This document shows, one piece after another, positions 34,340 through 42,055 of a DNA stretch of 64,000 nt. Source of the stretch: Burkholderia lata (GTDB taxonomy: Bacteria; Pseudomonadota; Gammaproteobacteria; Burkholderiales; Burkholderiaceae); the NCBI RefSeq assembly GCF_000012945.1, contig NC_007511.1, positions 62,001 through 126,000 of the forward strand. The letters are read 5' to 3'. Every line of letters begins with the position of its first letter. The first letter of the stretch is position 1. A model generated the notes under the pieces. The model ran no database searches. It was not told where the DNA came from and saw only the letters and a list, made by a program, of their open reading frames with translations. A program made the translations under genes and the position numbers.

Positions 34340-34855
34340 TCAGCTGCTCGATGGATCGTCCGGCGGCGCGAGCGCCACGACGTGGCTGATACCTTCGTGC
34401 GCCATCTTCGTGTAAGGGCTGAAGCGTTCCGTATTGCGGACGAGTTCTTCCGCCACCGTGCGCTCGACGCCCGGCAGCCGCACGCGAATGTTCGCGCTCA
34501 GCATGAACAGCCCATCCACCGGATCGCGGCAGAAGTCGACCGATGCGCGGACCGAAGCGCCGGCGATCGACACGCCGGCCCGCGCGGCGAGCAGGCTCAG
34601 CGCACCGTGAAAGCACGCCGCATAGCTCGCGGCAAACAGCTGTTCCGGATTCGGGCCGTCGCCCGGCCCGCCGAGCGCGGACGGCAGGCGCAGCTCCACA
34701 TCGAGACGGCCGTCGTCGGAACGCGCAACGCCCGACGCGCGGCCGTGCTCCGCCGCCCCACCCGTGACGGTCACCGTCGTCGAATAGAGCGTCTGCGGTT
34801 CCCGCCCGCGATACTTGTCGAGCAGCGAGAGCGGCGGCGGGCGCAGCGGCGTCAT
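34340..34855 (-). CDS. OsmC/Ohr family protein with altered resolving site
   Basis: 171 residues from ATG at 34855. The family reduces organic hydroperoxides using two cysteines. The peroxidatic Cys81 in SYAACFHGAL and nearby Glu71 (NPEQLFAAS) are present, as is the TVTVTGG opening. At the resolving position, normally Cys-Pro, the protein has Ser146 in ERFSPYTKMA, confirmed in the codon AGC on the minus strand. It would need an external thiol or has another function. It is the last gene of a minus-strand unit behind the NmrA-like gene (25-base gap). Confidence 0.83.
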   Translation of the reverse strand: MTPLRPPPLSLLDKYRGREPQTLYSTTVTVTGGAAEHGRASGVARSDDGRLDVELRLPSALGGPGDGPNPEQLFAASYAACFHGALSLLAARAGVSIAGASVRASVDFCRDPVDGLFMLSANIRVRLPGVERTVAEELVRNTERFSPYTKMAHEGISHVVALAPPDDPSSS

Positions 34856-34880
34856 GGCGTACGTGATCCTGTGGTGCGGC

Positions 34881-35636
34881 TCAGCGCGCGGGCTGGCTTT
34901 TCTGGAACCACATGTCGAAGGTCGTCGCACCGAGGCGCGCGCCGGGCCCGGGCACGAGCGTGTCGTCCTGCAGCATCGCGCCGAAGTAATCGGCGCCCGC
35001 GTCCCTGACGACCGTGCGCGGGTCGTGCGTGACCTTCAGGAAATGCTCGACCAGGTCGGCGATCCGCACCCGATCGGGGCCACCGATTTCGACGATGCCG
35101 TTGCGCGGTGCGTCGAGCGCGACATCGGTGACGGCGGCCGCGACGTCGTCCGATGCGATCGGCTGGAAGAACGCGGTGGTTTGCCGCGTGGTGTCGCCTT
35201 CGGCGCTCGCCTGTGCGATCGCGCCGACGAATTCGAAGAACTGCGTCGAGCGCACGATCGTGTACGGCACGCCTGCTGCGCGGATCAGGTCTTCCTGAAT
35301 GATCTTGCCGCGGAAATACGCGCTTTGCTGCAAGCGGTCGGTACCGACCACCGAGAGCGCGACGTGATGGCGCACGCCCGCCGCGCGCTCCGCGGCGAAC
35401 AGGTTGCGCCCCGACGTCTCGAAGAATGCCTTCACGGCCGCTTCCTCGAACGACGGCGAATTCGCGAGATCGACCACGACGTCCGCGCCCGCCAGCGCGT
35501 CGCCCAGTCCCGCGCCCGTGATCGTATCGACACCTGTCGACGGTGCTGCCGCAACGGCGTCGTGGCCGCGCGCGATCAGATTCCTGACGACTTTGCTGCC
35601 GATAAGGCCGGTACCACCAATCACGACGATCTTCAC
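34881..35636 (-). CDS. NmrA-like NAD(P)-binding atypical SDR
   Basis: 251 residues from GTG at 35636, chosen because AGGAG lies at the right distance and the Rossmann strand starts there (VKIVVIGGTGLIGSKVVRNL, cofactor motif GGTGLIG). Further motifs are DVVVDLANSP, VALSVVGTDR and YFRGKIIQEDLIRAAG, typical of NmrA/HSCARG-like redox-sensing or quinone-reducing proteins without the classical Tyr-Lys site order. It is probably in one unit with the OsmC-like gene and lies about 200 bases behind a LysR gene on the same strand. Confidence 0.85.
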   Translation of the reverse strand: MKIVVIGGTGLIGSKVVRNLIARGHDAVAAAPSTGVDTITGAGLGDALAGADVVVDLANSPSFEEAAVKAFFETSGRNLFAAERAAGVRHHVALSVVGTDRLQQSAYFRGKIIQEDLIRAAGVPYTIVRSTQFFEFVGAIAQASAEGDTTRQTTAFFQPIASDDVAAAVTDVALDAPRNGIVEIGGPDRVRIADLVEHFLKVTHDPRTVVRDAGADYFGAMLQDDTLVPGPGARLGATTFDMWFQKSQPAR

Positions 35637-35841
35637 GATTGCTCTCCTTGAATGGGCGCGCGAGATGCTCGCCGCTTGAACCGGTCGAAGCCGGCGCGCA
35701 GCGCATTCGCGCGCGGGCGCCGGCACCTTGCCGAACGGCGTGCCCCGATGTCCGCACGCCGTTCGACCAGCCCGCATCGTAGGCAAACGCCGCGCGGTCC
35801 GGTAGAGCCCCGCAGGGGCTCACGATGTTGCTTCGAATGCA

Positions 35842-36855
35842 TCAATCGACCGTCTCCAGCGGTGCCGTCGTCGTCATCGTGGTCATCGTCGTCAGGCACT
35901 GCAGGTCGCGCGCGCGCGTCTGTTCGATCATGTAGTCGATGAACACGCGTATGCGTGTCGGCAGGTGCTTGCGGCTCAGGTAACAGAGATAGTGTCCGCC
36001 GTCGTCCGGCGCGTGCTGGCCGAGGCAGCTCACCAGTTGCCCGTCGGCGAGCAGGTCGCACACCTGGTACGCGGGCAGTTGCGCGATGCCGAGCCCGTCG
36101 AGCGCCGCGCGTACGACCAGATCCATGTCGTTGAAGGTGTGATGCGCGGCGAGCTGGCGCTGCTGGGTCAGCCCGTCGACCTTGAATTCCCATTCCGTCA
36201 CGCGGCCCGATGCGGTGCGCAGGTTGATGCAGCGATGCTGCGCAAGCTCGTCCACGTGACGCGGCAAGCCGTGCCGGTGCACGTACGACGGCGACGCGCA
36301 GACGATCATCTGCATCGGAATCAGCTGGCGCGCGACGATCGCGCTGTCCTCCATGCGGCCGTCGCGAAACTCGACGTCGATGCGGTCGGCGGAGAAATCG
36401 GCCGGCCGGTCGTTCAGCAGCAGCTCGAGCGTGATGTCCGGATACTGCGCGTGGAAATCGCGCAGCAGCGGCGCGATGATCTTGCGGCCGAAGCCCGGCG
36501 TCGAGCCGATCCGCAGGTGTCCGCTCGGCGGGCCGCTGCGCAGTTCGCGCATGTCGTCGAGCGCCTGCGCGAGATGTTCGATGCCGGGCCGGCAGTTTTC
36601 ATAGAAGAGTTCGCCTTCGCGCGTCAGCGACATGCTGCGCGTCGTGCGCTGGAACAGGCGCGCGTCGAGCCGGTCCTCGAGCCGCTGTACGTGGCGGCTG
36701 ACCGACGAGCGGCCGACGCCGAGGCGATCGGCGGCACGGGCGAAGCTGCCTTCGGTGACGACGGCCAGGAAGGTGACGACACCGGCGTAGCAGGTCGAGA
36801 AACTGCGTGCAAACGGATCGTCGGCGTCAGGGCGGCGGATGGAGGTATCTGACAT
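35842..36855 (-). CDS. LysR family transcriptional regulator
   Basis: 337 residues from ATG at 36855. An unusual N-terminal tail of about 25 residues precedes the helix-turn-helix (VTFLAVVTEGSFARAADRLG, then GRSSVSRHVQRLEDRLDARL). The effector domain has the AaeR/CrgA-like pattern (GHLRIGSTPGFGRKIIAPLL, DRIDVEFRDGRMEDS). Regulators of this subgroup often control quinone or aldehyde stress genes, which fits the NmrA-like and OsmC-like genes ahead of it in the same direction. The 205-base gap to them probably contains their promoter. Confidence 0.88.
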   Translation of the reverse strand: MSDTSIRRPDADDPFARSFSTCYAGVVTFLAVVTEGSFARAADRLGVGRSSVSRHVQRLEDRLDARLFQRTTRSMSLTREGELFYENCRPGIEHLAQALDDMRELRSGPPSGHLRIGSTPGFGRKIIAPLLRDFHAQYPDITLELLLNDRPADFSADRIDVEFRDGRMEDSAIVARQLIPMQMIVCASPSYVHRHGLPRHVDELAQHRCINLRTASGRVTEWEFKVDGLTQQRQLAAHHTFNDMDLVVRAALDGLGIAQLPAYQVCDLLADGQLVSCLGQHAPDDGGHYLCYLSRKHLPTRIRVFIDYMIEQTRARDLQCLTTMTTMTTTAPLETVD

Positions 36856-36965
36856 GGAGGCGCTGGATTCGTGGTGTCCATATGCGACTAGACGTTTCAG
36901 CATTGCCGCCTGTGACACCGTCCGCCGCATTTTTTGAAAAAGGGACGCGGCGGCGGGCGGGCCGG

Positions 36966-37370
36966 TTATTTTTCCGGCACGAGCACGGGCGCTCCCTTGT
37001 CCTTCAACAGCAGCACGATGAACTTCGCGGGCCGGGTCTGGCTCGCGTTGCGTCCGACCGTGTGCAGGTCGTCGGGCCCCTCATAAAACGTCTGGCCCGG
37101 TTTCAGCGTGACGGGCTCGCCGCCCTTCACCTGCATCACGATCGAGCCTTCCACGACATAGACGAACGCATCGGCGTGGTGACGGTGGACGGGGTCGACC
37201 GCGCCGGGCGGATATTCGACCGAGATCATCTCGGCTTCCTTGCCAGGGTATTCGGCGAGCGGCTTCGTCATCAGCGGGGTGACGATGGCAGCAGGCGCCG
37301 CATGGACGGCGCCGGCGGACGCGGCCGCGACGACGAGCGCGGACGCGATGGCATGTTTCAAGCGAATCAT
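36966..37370 (-). CDS. Exported cupin-domain protein
   Basis: 134 residues with a signal peptide (AIASALVVAAASAGAVHAAP). The cupin has metal-ligand candidates His62, His64 and Glu74 in VHRHHADAFVYVVEGS and His103 in DDLHTVGRN, the complete set for a metal-binding monocupin. It follows the AhpD-like gene by 76 bases on the same strand. Small exported cupins of this kind often accompany CMD proteins; activity (dioxygenase, isomerase or simple binding) is unknown. Confidence 0.85.
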   Translation of the reverse strand: MIRLKHAIASALVVAAASAGAVHAAPAAIVTPLMTKPLAEYPGKEAEMISVEYPPGAVDPVHRHHADAFVYVVEGSIVMQVKGGEPVTLKPGQTFYEGPDDLHTVGRNASQTRPAKFIVLLLKDKGAPVLVPEK

Positions 37371-37446
37371 CGGAGGGATTCCAGTGATACCGCCGGCAGG
37401 CAGCCGGCGGTGAAGGAGGGCGGCGGCCCGTAGCCGGGCGCGGGCG

Positions 37447-37926
37447 TCAGGCGAGATTCGCCTTGTCGAGGCCGTAGGCCTTGTCGGCCGAACCCGGTAC
37501 GGTCCGGAACGCGACATTGGCGCGGTTCCAGCCGTTGATCGCCATCACTTCGAACGTCAGGTCCGACAATTCCTTCTCGGAGAGCTGGCCGCGCACGCGA
37601 TCGTAGACGTCGTCCGGCACGCCGTGCTCGGGCAGTTTCGTCAGCACTTCGGTCCACGCCAGCGCGGCCCGCTCGCGCGGCGAGAACAGCGTCGATTCGC
37701 GCCACGTCGCGAGATGGTGAAGGCGCAGTTCGCGCTCGCCGTGAAGGCGAGCTTCCTTCACGTGCATGTCGAGGCAGAATGCGCAGCCGTTGAGTTGCGA
37801 TGCGCGTGCCGACACGAGATCACGGATCGATTCCTCGATCGCGCTGCTGCGCAGCAAGTTGCTGAGTTCGAGGAATTGCTTGAACAGCTCCGGCGATTGA
37901 TGCATGTAGTTGAGACGCTGCGTCAT
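37447..37926 (-). CDS. AhpD-like carboxymuconolactone decarboxylase family protein
   Basis: 159 residues. The AhpD core with the redox-active Cys48-x-x-Cys51 and His55 is seen in LNGCAFCLDMHVKEAR. This version usually acts as a peroxidase-type thiol protein rather than a decarboxylase. GGAG precedes the ATG at 37926. It lies 206 bases downstream of an ECF41 sigma-factor gene on the same strand; CMD proteins are the usual neighbours and targets of ECF41 factors. A cupin gene follows. Confidence 0.9.
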   Translation of the reverse strand: MTQRLNYMHQSPELFKQFLELSNLLRSSAIEESIRDLVSARASQLNGCAFCLDMHVKEARLHGERELRLHHLATWRESTLFSPRERAALAWTEVLTKLPEHGVPDDVYDRVRGQLSEKELSDLTFEVMAINGWNRANVAFRTVPGSADKAYGLDKANLA

Positions 37927-38132
37927 GATTTCTCCTGGCGACGAAGAGGCTTGCCCGCGCTCGGCGGGTGTCATGGGGCGGCAGGGTGCCGCGCGAAATC
38001 ATCTTAGGAGCGCGTGGCGGCACGCGGTAGCCACGCAGAGGGACGCATCGTGTTGCGCGCGCTGCACCAATGCCGCATCGAGCGGAGGTGCACGGCGCGC
38101 GCCCCGGGTTTCAGCCCATCGATCGTCAGGCG

Positions 38133-39017
38133 CTAGCCGGCACCGCACACGGCGGCGATGCGCGCGAGCTTGTCCGGGTTGCGCTGCACGAGAATCCGGA
38201 CGATGCGCGTGCCGTCCGTTTCGAACGCCATCGCGGATTCGAGCTGACCGGCGATGAAGCGCAGCATTGCCCACTCGTCGTTCAGCACGACCGGACGCAT
38301 TTCGACGCCGCTGCCGCAGCGCAACCACGTCGCGTAGAACAGCTGCGCGATGCGGCGACCGCCGACCATCGGCTTCGGGAAACTCTGGACCTTGCCGCCG
38401 CCGTCGCCGATCAGCATCGCGTCTTCGGCGAGGAGCGCCTGGATCGACGGAAAATCGCCTTGCGCGAGCGCATGCGAAAAGGTCTGCAGCAGTTGTCGGT
38501 GCGTTTCACGCGGCACGATGTGGCGCGGCCTGTCGTCGTCACGCAACTGCGCCTTCGCGCGGCTGACGAGCTGCCGGCACGCGGCTTCGGATTTGCCGAT
38601 CGCGTCGGCAATCTCGTCGTAGTCGGCATCGAACACTTCGCGCAGCAGAAAGGCGGCGCGCGCTTCCGGTGTCAGCCGTTCGAGCAGCAGCAGGTACGCG
38701 ACCGACACGTCGTCCGCGCGCTCCGTCATTTCCTCGGGCGTCGCAGGCGATTCGCCGAATTCCGGCTCGGGCAGCCAGATACCCGTGTAGTGCTCGCGCC
38801 GGATCTTCGCCGCGCGAAGGCGGTCGATCGACGTCCGGGTCGTGACCGAGACGAGCCATGCCTCGGTATTCTCGATACTGTCGCGCGCCGCTTCGTGCCA
38901 GCGCAGCCACACGTCCTGCACGATGTCTTCGGCGTCCGCGACGGAGCCGAGCATCCGGTACGCGATCTTCTGCAGGCGCGGGCGCAGCGCGCGGAAAGTC
39001 TGTGCGTCGTCGGTCAT
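38133..39017 (-). CDS. ECF sigma factor of group ECF41 (SigJ-like) with SnoaL-type C-terminal domain
   Basis: 294 residues. Region 2 (AYRMLGSVADAEDIVQDVWL) and region 4 (DADYDEIADAIGKSEAACRQ) flank a linker carrying WLPEP at 81-85; the C-terminal SnoaL-like extension has DGGGK at 205-209 and NPDKL at 280-284. These three motifs mark ECF41, whose extension controls sigma activity in place of an anti-sigma factor. No anti-sigma gene is present, as expected. The ATG overlaps the stop of the DapF-like gene (ATGA), so the two are coupled. The CMD gene downstream is the probable regulated target. Confidence 0.92.
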   Translation of the reverse strand: MTDDAQTFRALRPRLQKIAYRMLGSVADAEDIVQDVWLRWHEAARDSIENTEAWLVSVTTRTSIDRLRAAKIRREHYTGIWLPEPEFGESPATPEEMTERADDVSVAYLLLLERLTPEARAAFLLREVFDADYDEIADAIGKSEAACRQLVSRAKAQLRDDDRPRHIVPRETHRQLLQTFSHALAQGDFPSIQALLAEDAMLIGDGGGKVQSFPKPMVGGRRIAQLFYATWLRCGSGVEMRPVVLNDEWAMLRFIAGQLESAMAFETDGTRIVRILVQRNPDKLARIAAVCGAG

Positions 39018-39814
39018 GACAGCCACACCCCGCTGAACCCGAACGTAACCGGCCCGCTCAGGAGCACGCTGCCGGTGCCGCTCCATTGAACGGTGACGTC
39101 GCCGCCGTCGCACTCGACTCGCACGATGTCGTCGAGCAGCCCGCGCCGGATGCCATTGACGACCGCCCCGCACGAACACGATCCCGAACCGAGCGGCACG
39201 CCGCCGCCGCGCTCCCAGATGCGCAGGCGAATATGCGTGCGATCGATGACCTGAACAAAATGCACGTTGGTTTTTTGCGGAAACAGCGGATGCGTTTCGA
39301 TGGCCGGGCCGAGCGCCGCGACATCGATCGCGCGGAGATCGTCGACGAAGAACGTGCAATGCGGATTGCCCATGTTGCACGCGGCCGGCGCGCCGGGCAG
39401 CGGCAGCGCGAGGGTATCGAGTGCCTCGGCGAGCGGCACGTCCCGCCAGCCGGTGAGCGGCGTGCCCATTTCGACGCTGATCCGGTCGTTCGCCTCCGCC
39501 GAGCACACGAGATACCCGCGGGGCGTTCGCAGCACGAGCGACGACAGGCCGGTTTCCCGCATCAGTTGCCACGCGACGCCGCGCGTCGCGCTGCCGCAGG
39601 TGTCGAGCGGCGAGCCGTCGGCGTTCCAGAACGCGACGCGGGCCGCCGCGTCGTCGCAGTCCGACACGACCGCGAGTTGATTGAAGCCGATGCCGCGCTT
39701 CCGGTCGCCCATTTGCCGGGCAAGGCGGCCGTCGATGGCGTGCGTGGCGCCGCGCAGGTCGACGATCGCGAAGTCGTCGCCGTTCGCGTGCATTTTATGA
39801 AATCCGATCGGCAT
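39014..39814 (-). CDS. Diaminopimelate-epimerase-like protein, one catalytic cysteine missing
   Basis: 266 residues of the DapF fold. The first-domain catalytic Cys73 in NADGSPLDTCGSATRG and the GNPHC motif (149-153) are conserved. In the second motif, DapF has E-R-G-x-G-E-T followed by A-C-G; here it reads ERGGGVPLGSGSCSCGAV, so the second catalytic cysteine is Ser210 and the Glu after the glycine is Val. It is therefore unlikely to be a normal epimerase and a true DapF is expected elsewhere. It overlaps the ECF41 gene by four bases and is made with it. Confidence 0.82.
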   Translation of the reverse strand: MPIGFHKMHANGDDFAIVDLRGATHAIDGRLARQMGDRKRGIGFNQLAVVSDCDDAAARVAFWNADGSPLDTCGSATRGVAWQLMRETGLSSLVLRTPRGYLVCSAEANDRISVEMGTPLTGWRDVPLAEALDTLALPLPGAPAACNMGNPHCTFFVDDLRAIDVAALGPAIETHPLFPQKTNVHFVQVIDRTHIRLRIWERGGGVPLGSGSCSCGAVVNGIRRGLLDDIVRVECDGGDVTVQWSGTGSVLLSGPVTFGFSGVWLS

Positions 39815-40139
39815 GGTGGTTCCGGTATCGAGGCAGGCGAACACTGTACGGTGCGCGCCGGCCCGGATCAATGTTGTTCGGGCACAGGGCTAAGCGGGGC
39901 CGATGCATTCGGCGCGCCCACCGGGCGGCGTGCTGCCCGATTGTCGCGAACGTCGTTGCAACGCCGCCCGGGCTTGTCGCGCGCCGCTTGGGGGACATCC
40001 CGATTCCGAATGTAATCGTAAGGTATGTAATATAAATGAAAGATCATTCGGATCTGTCCGTAGTCGTGACTCCCGCGCGCTCGCGTAACGGATCCGACCC
40101 TCCGCCACGCGTCATTCCCGCCTTCAACAGAAACGCCTC
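39815..40139. other. Divergent promoter region, no gene seen
   Basis: 325 bp between the DapF-like gene and the alanine symporter. The AT-rich part at about 40010-40060 probably carries the symporter promoter. I saw no hairpin or repeat that stands out and no recognisable ECF41 promoter sequence. Confidence 0.4.
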
Positions 40140-41630
40140 ATGGAAAAACTCGTCGATTCGCTCAACGGTGTCATCTGGAGCCCCGCGCTCATCTTTCTCT
40201 GTCTTGCCGCGGGGCTGTACTTTTCGCTGCGCACGCGTTTCGCGCAGGTGCGCCATTTCATCGAGATGCTGCGCCTGATGCGTGGCAGCAAGGCGTCGGC
40301 GGAAGGCGTGTCGTCGTTCCAGGCGCTGGCGATGTCGCTGTCGGGGCGCGTCGGCACCGGCAACATCGCGGGCGTCGCGACGGCCATCACGTTCGGCGGC
40401 CCCGGGGCGATGTTCTGGATGTGGCTCGTCGCGTTCCTCGGCGCGAGCACCGCGTTCGTCGAATCGACGCTCGCGCAGATCTACAAGGTGCGGCGCGAAG
40501 GGCAGTATCGCGGCGGCCCCGCGTATTACATCGAGAAGGGGCTCGGCATCCGCTGGTATGCGATCGCGTTCGCGATTGCCACCGTGCTCGCGTGCGGGCT
40601 GCTGCTCCCGGGCGTGCAGGCGAACGGGATCTCGTCCGCGATCGAGAATTCCTTCGGCATCGCGAAGCCCGTCACGGGCGCGGTGCTCGTGCTGCTGCTC
40701 GGCCTGATCATCTTCGGCGGCGTGAAGCGGATCGCGCGCGTCGCGGAAATCGTCGTGCCGTTCATGGCGCTCGGCTACATCCTGATCGCATGCGTCGTGA
40801 TCGCGCTCGACATCGAGCGCCTGCCGGGCGTCGTCAAGCTGGTGTTCGAAAGCGCGTTCGGCTTCGAGGCCGGATTCGGCGCGGTGCTCGGCATGGCGAT
40901 CCAGTGGGGCGTGAAGCGCGGCGTCTATTCGAATGAGGCGGGGCAGGGCACGGGCCCGCACGCGTCGGCTGCCGCCGAAGTGACGCACCCGGCGCAACAG
41001 GGGCTCGTGCAGGCGTTCTCCGTCTATGTCGATACGCTGTTCGTCTGCTCGGCCACCGGCTTCATGATCCTGATCACCGGTGCGTACAACGTGGTCGCGC
41101 CGGGCGGCCGCGCGCTGTTCTCGGGCGCGGCCGGCATCGAGGCCGGCCCAGGTTACACGCAGATGGCGGTCGAGTCGGTGCTGCCGGGCTTCGGTGCGGC
41201 GTTCGTCGCGATGGCGCTGTTCTTCTTCGCGTTCACTACGATCCTCGCCTACTACTACATCGCGGAAACCAACGTCGCGTACCTGAGCCGTGCGCGCAGC
41301 AGTGCTGCCGGCACGTTCGTGCTGCGCGGGGTGATCCTGCTTGCCACGCTGTACGGCGCGGTGAAGAGCGCGAGCGTCGCGTGGGCGCTGGGCGACATCG
41401 GCGTCGGGTTGATGGCGTGGCTGAACATCGTCGCGATCCTGCTGCTGCAGAAGCCGGCGCTCAAGGCACTGCGCGACTACGAAGCGCAGAAGCGCGCGGG
41501 ACGCGAGCCGTCGTTCGATCCGGCCGCGCTCGGCATCAAAAACGCGACGTTCTGGGAGAAGCCGGCGACGACAAGCGGCGCGCGCGACAACCGGGCGGAA
41601 CCGGTCGTGGCAGCCGAGCGGCAGTCGTAG
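40140..41630 (+). CDS. Alanine/glycine:cation symporter (AGCS family)
   Basis: 496 residues with about 11 membrane segments. The family signature is seen in FQALAMSLSGRVGTGNIAGV, AMFWMWLVAFLGASTAFVES and YSNEAGQGTGPHASAAAEVT. It imports alanine or glycine with sodium across the inner membrane. The upstream ribosome-binding site is weak (ACAGAAACGCCTC before ATG). It is followed by two hairpin terminators and is monocistronic. Substrate preference between alanine and glycine is not decidable. Confidence 0.92.
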   Translation: MEKLVDSLNGVIWSPALIFLCLAAGLYFSLRTRFAQVRHFIEMLRLMRGSKASAEGVSSFQALAMSLSGRVGTGNIAGVATAITFGGPGAMFWMWLVAFLGASTAFVESTLAQIYKVRREGQYRGGPAYYIEKGLGIRWYAIAFAIATVLACGLLLPGVQANGISSAIENSFGIAKPVTGAVLVLLLGLIIFGGVKRIARVAEIVVPFMALGYILIACVVIALDIERLPGVVKLVFESAFGFEAGFGAVLGMAIQWGVKRGVYSNEAGQGTGPHASAAAEVTHPAQQGLVQAFSVYVDTLFVCSATGFMILITGAYNVVAPGGRALFSGAAGIEAGPGYTQMAVESVLPGFGAAFVAMALFFFAFTTILAYYYIAETNVAYLSRARSSAAGTFVLRGVILLATLYGAVKSASVAWALGDIGVGLMAWLNIVAILLLQKPALKALRDYEAQKRAGREPSFDPAALGIKNATFWEKPATTSGARDNRAEPVVAAERQS

Positions 41631-41704
41631 CAAAGCATCGCGTGGCGATGCGCCGCTGCGAGGGCGGCGGCGCGCGACGCGGGATGCATTCGTTTCACAC
41701 GAGC

Positions 41705-41732
41705 GGCCGGCACCTCTGTTGCCGGCCGTTTT
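41705..41732 (+). terminator. Terminator of the symporter gene
   Basis: GGCCGGC (41705-41711) and GCCGGCC (41721-41727) enclose a nine-base loop and are followed by GTTTT. Confidence 0.75.
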
Positions 41733-41872
41733 GCATCGTACCGCGCCTCGAAGGCCGGTGCGTTTCCCGGCCTTTTCGCCCGAACGTTGCGCACAGGCCG
41801 GCCGTTTTGCATCGTGCTGCGCCCTGCAGGCCAGTGCGTTTCCCGACCCTTCCACCCAAACGTTGCGCACGC
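41721..41872. repeat. Two tandem copies of a 76-bp direct repeat
   Basis: Copy one is 41721-41796 and copy two 41797-41872. Both begin GCCGGCCGTTTTGCATCGT and end AACGTTGCGCAC; by hand count they differ at about 14 of 76 positions, roughly 82% identity. Copy one contains a second hairpin that is eroded in copy two. Confidence 0.85.
41751..41776 (+). terminator. Second terminator-like hairpin in repeat copy one
   Basis: AAGGCCGG (41751-41758) pairs exactly with CCGGCCTT (41767-41774) around eight bases and runs into TTTT at 41773-41776. The equivalent bases in copy two no longer pair. Confidence 0.65.
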
Positions 41873-41875
41873 ATC

Positions 41876-41905
41876 TACGTAATTCTACGTAGCTCCGCAT
41901 ACGTA
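41876..41905. promoter_or_regulatory. Three TACGTA boxes upstream of cstA
   Basis: The palindrome TACGTA occurs at 41876-41881, 41886-41891 and 41900-41905, with start-to-start spacing of 10 and 14 bases. This clustering in an otherwise GC-rich region suggests repeated binding sites for a regulator of cstA. The protein is not known. Confidence 0.45.
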
Positions 41906-42055
41906 GTTAACCGCTTGTAAGCCGCCCCGGTCGCACGGAATACTACGGCCCATCGCCCGGTCTCAGCGAGACCGGGGCACGACGCATCGACGTCACATGT
42001 ATGCGGCACCCTCGCCGCATGCCATCTAAAACCACATTGGAGACCAGGAGACGCC

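Larger units (their letters stand above)
41631..42055. other. Intergenic region with terminators, tandem repeat and TACGTA boxes
   Basis: 425 bp between the symporter and cstA. In order it holds an intrinsic terminator, a 76-bp direct repeat in two copies, three TACGTA boxes and an AT-rich tract leading to the cstA ribosome-binding site. No gene is seen. Confidence 0.6.

Noticed and set aside
37927..38132. Search for an ECF41-type promoter before the AhpD-like gene
   Set aside because: Only partial matches with wrong spacing were found by eye, so no promoter is claimed.
39014..39814. Annotation as a functional diaminopimelate epimerase
   Set aside because: The second catalytic cysteine and neighbouring glutamate are replaced, so the usual name would mislead.
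41721..41872. 76-bp tandem repeat considered as a mobile-element end or attachment site
   Set aside because: No integrase, transposase or target duplication nearby; the units contain terminator hairpins and look like a local duplication.
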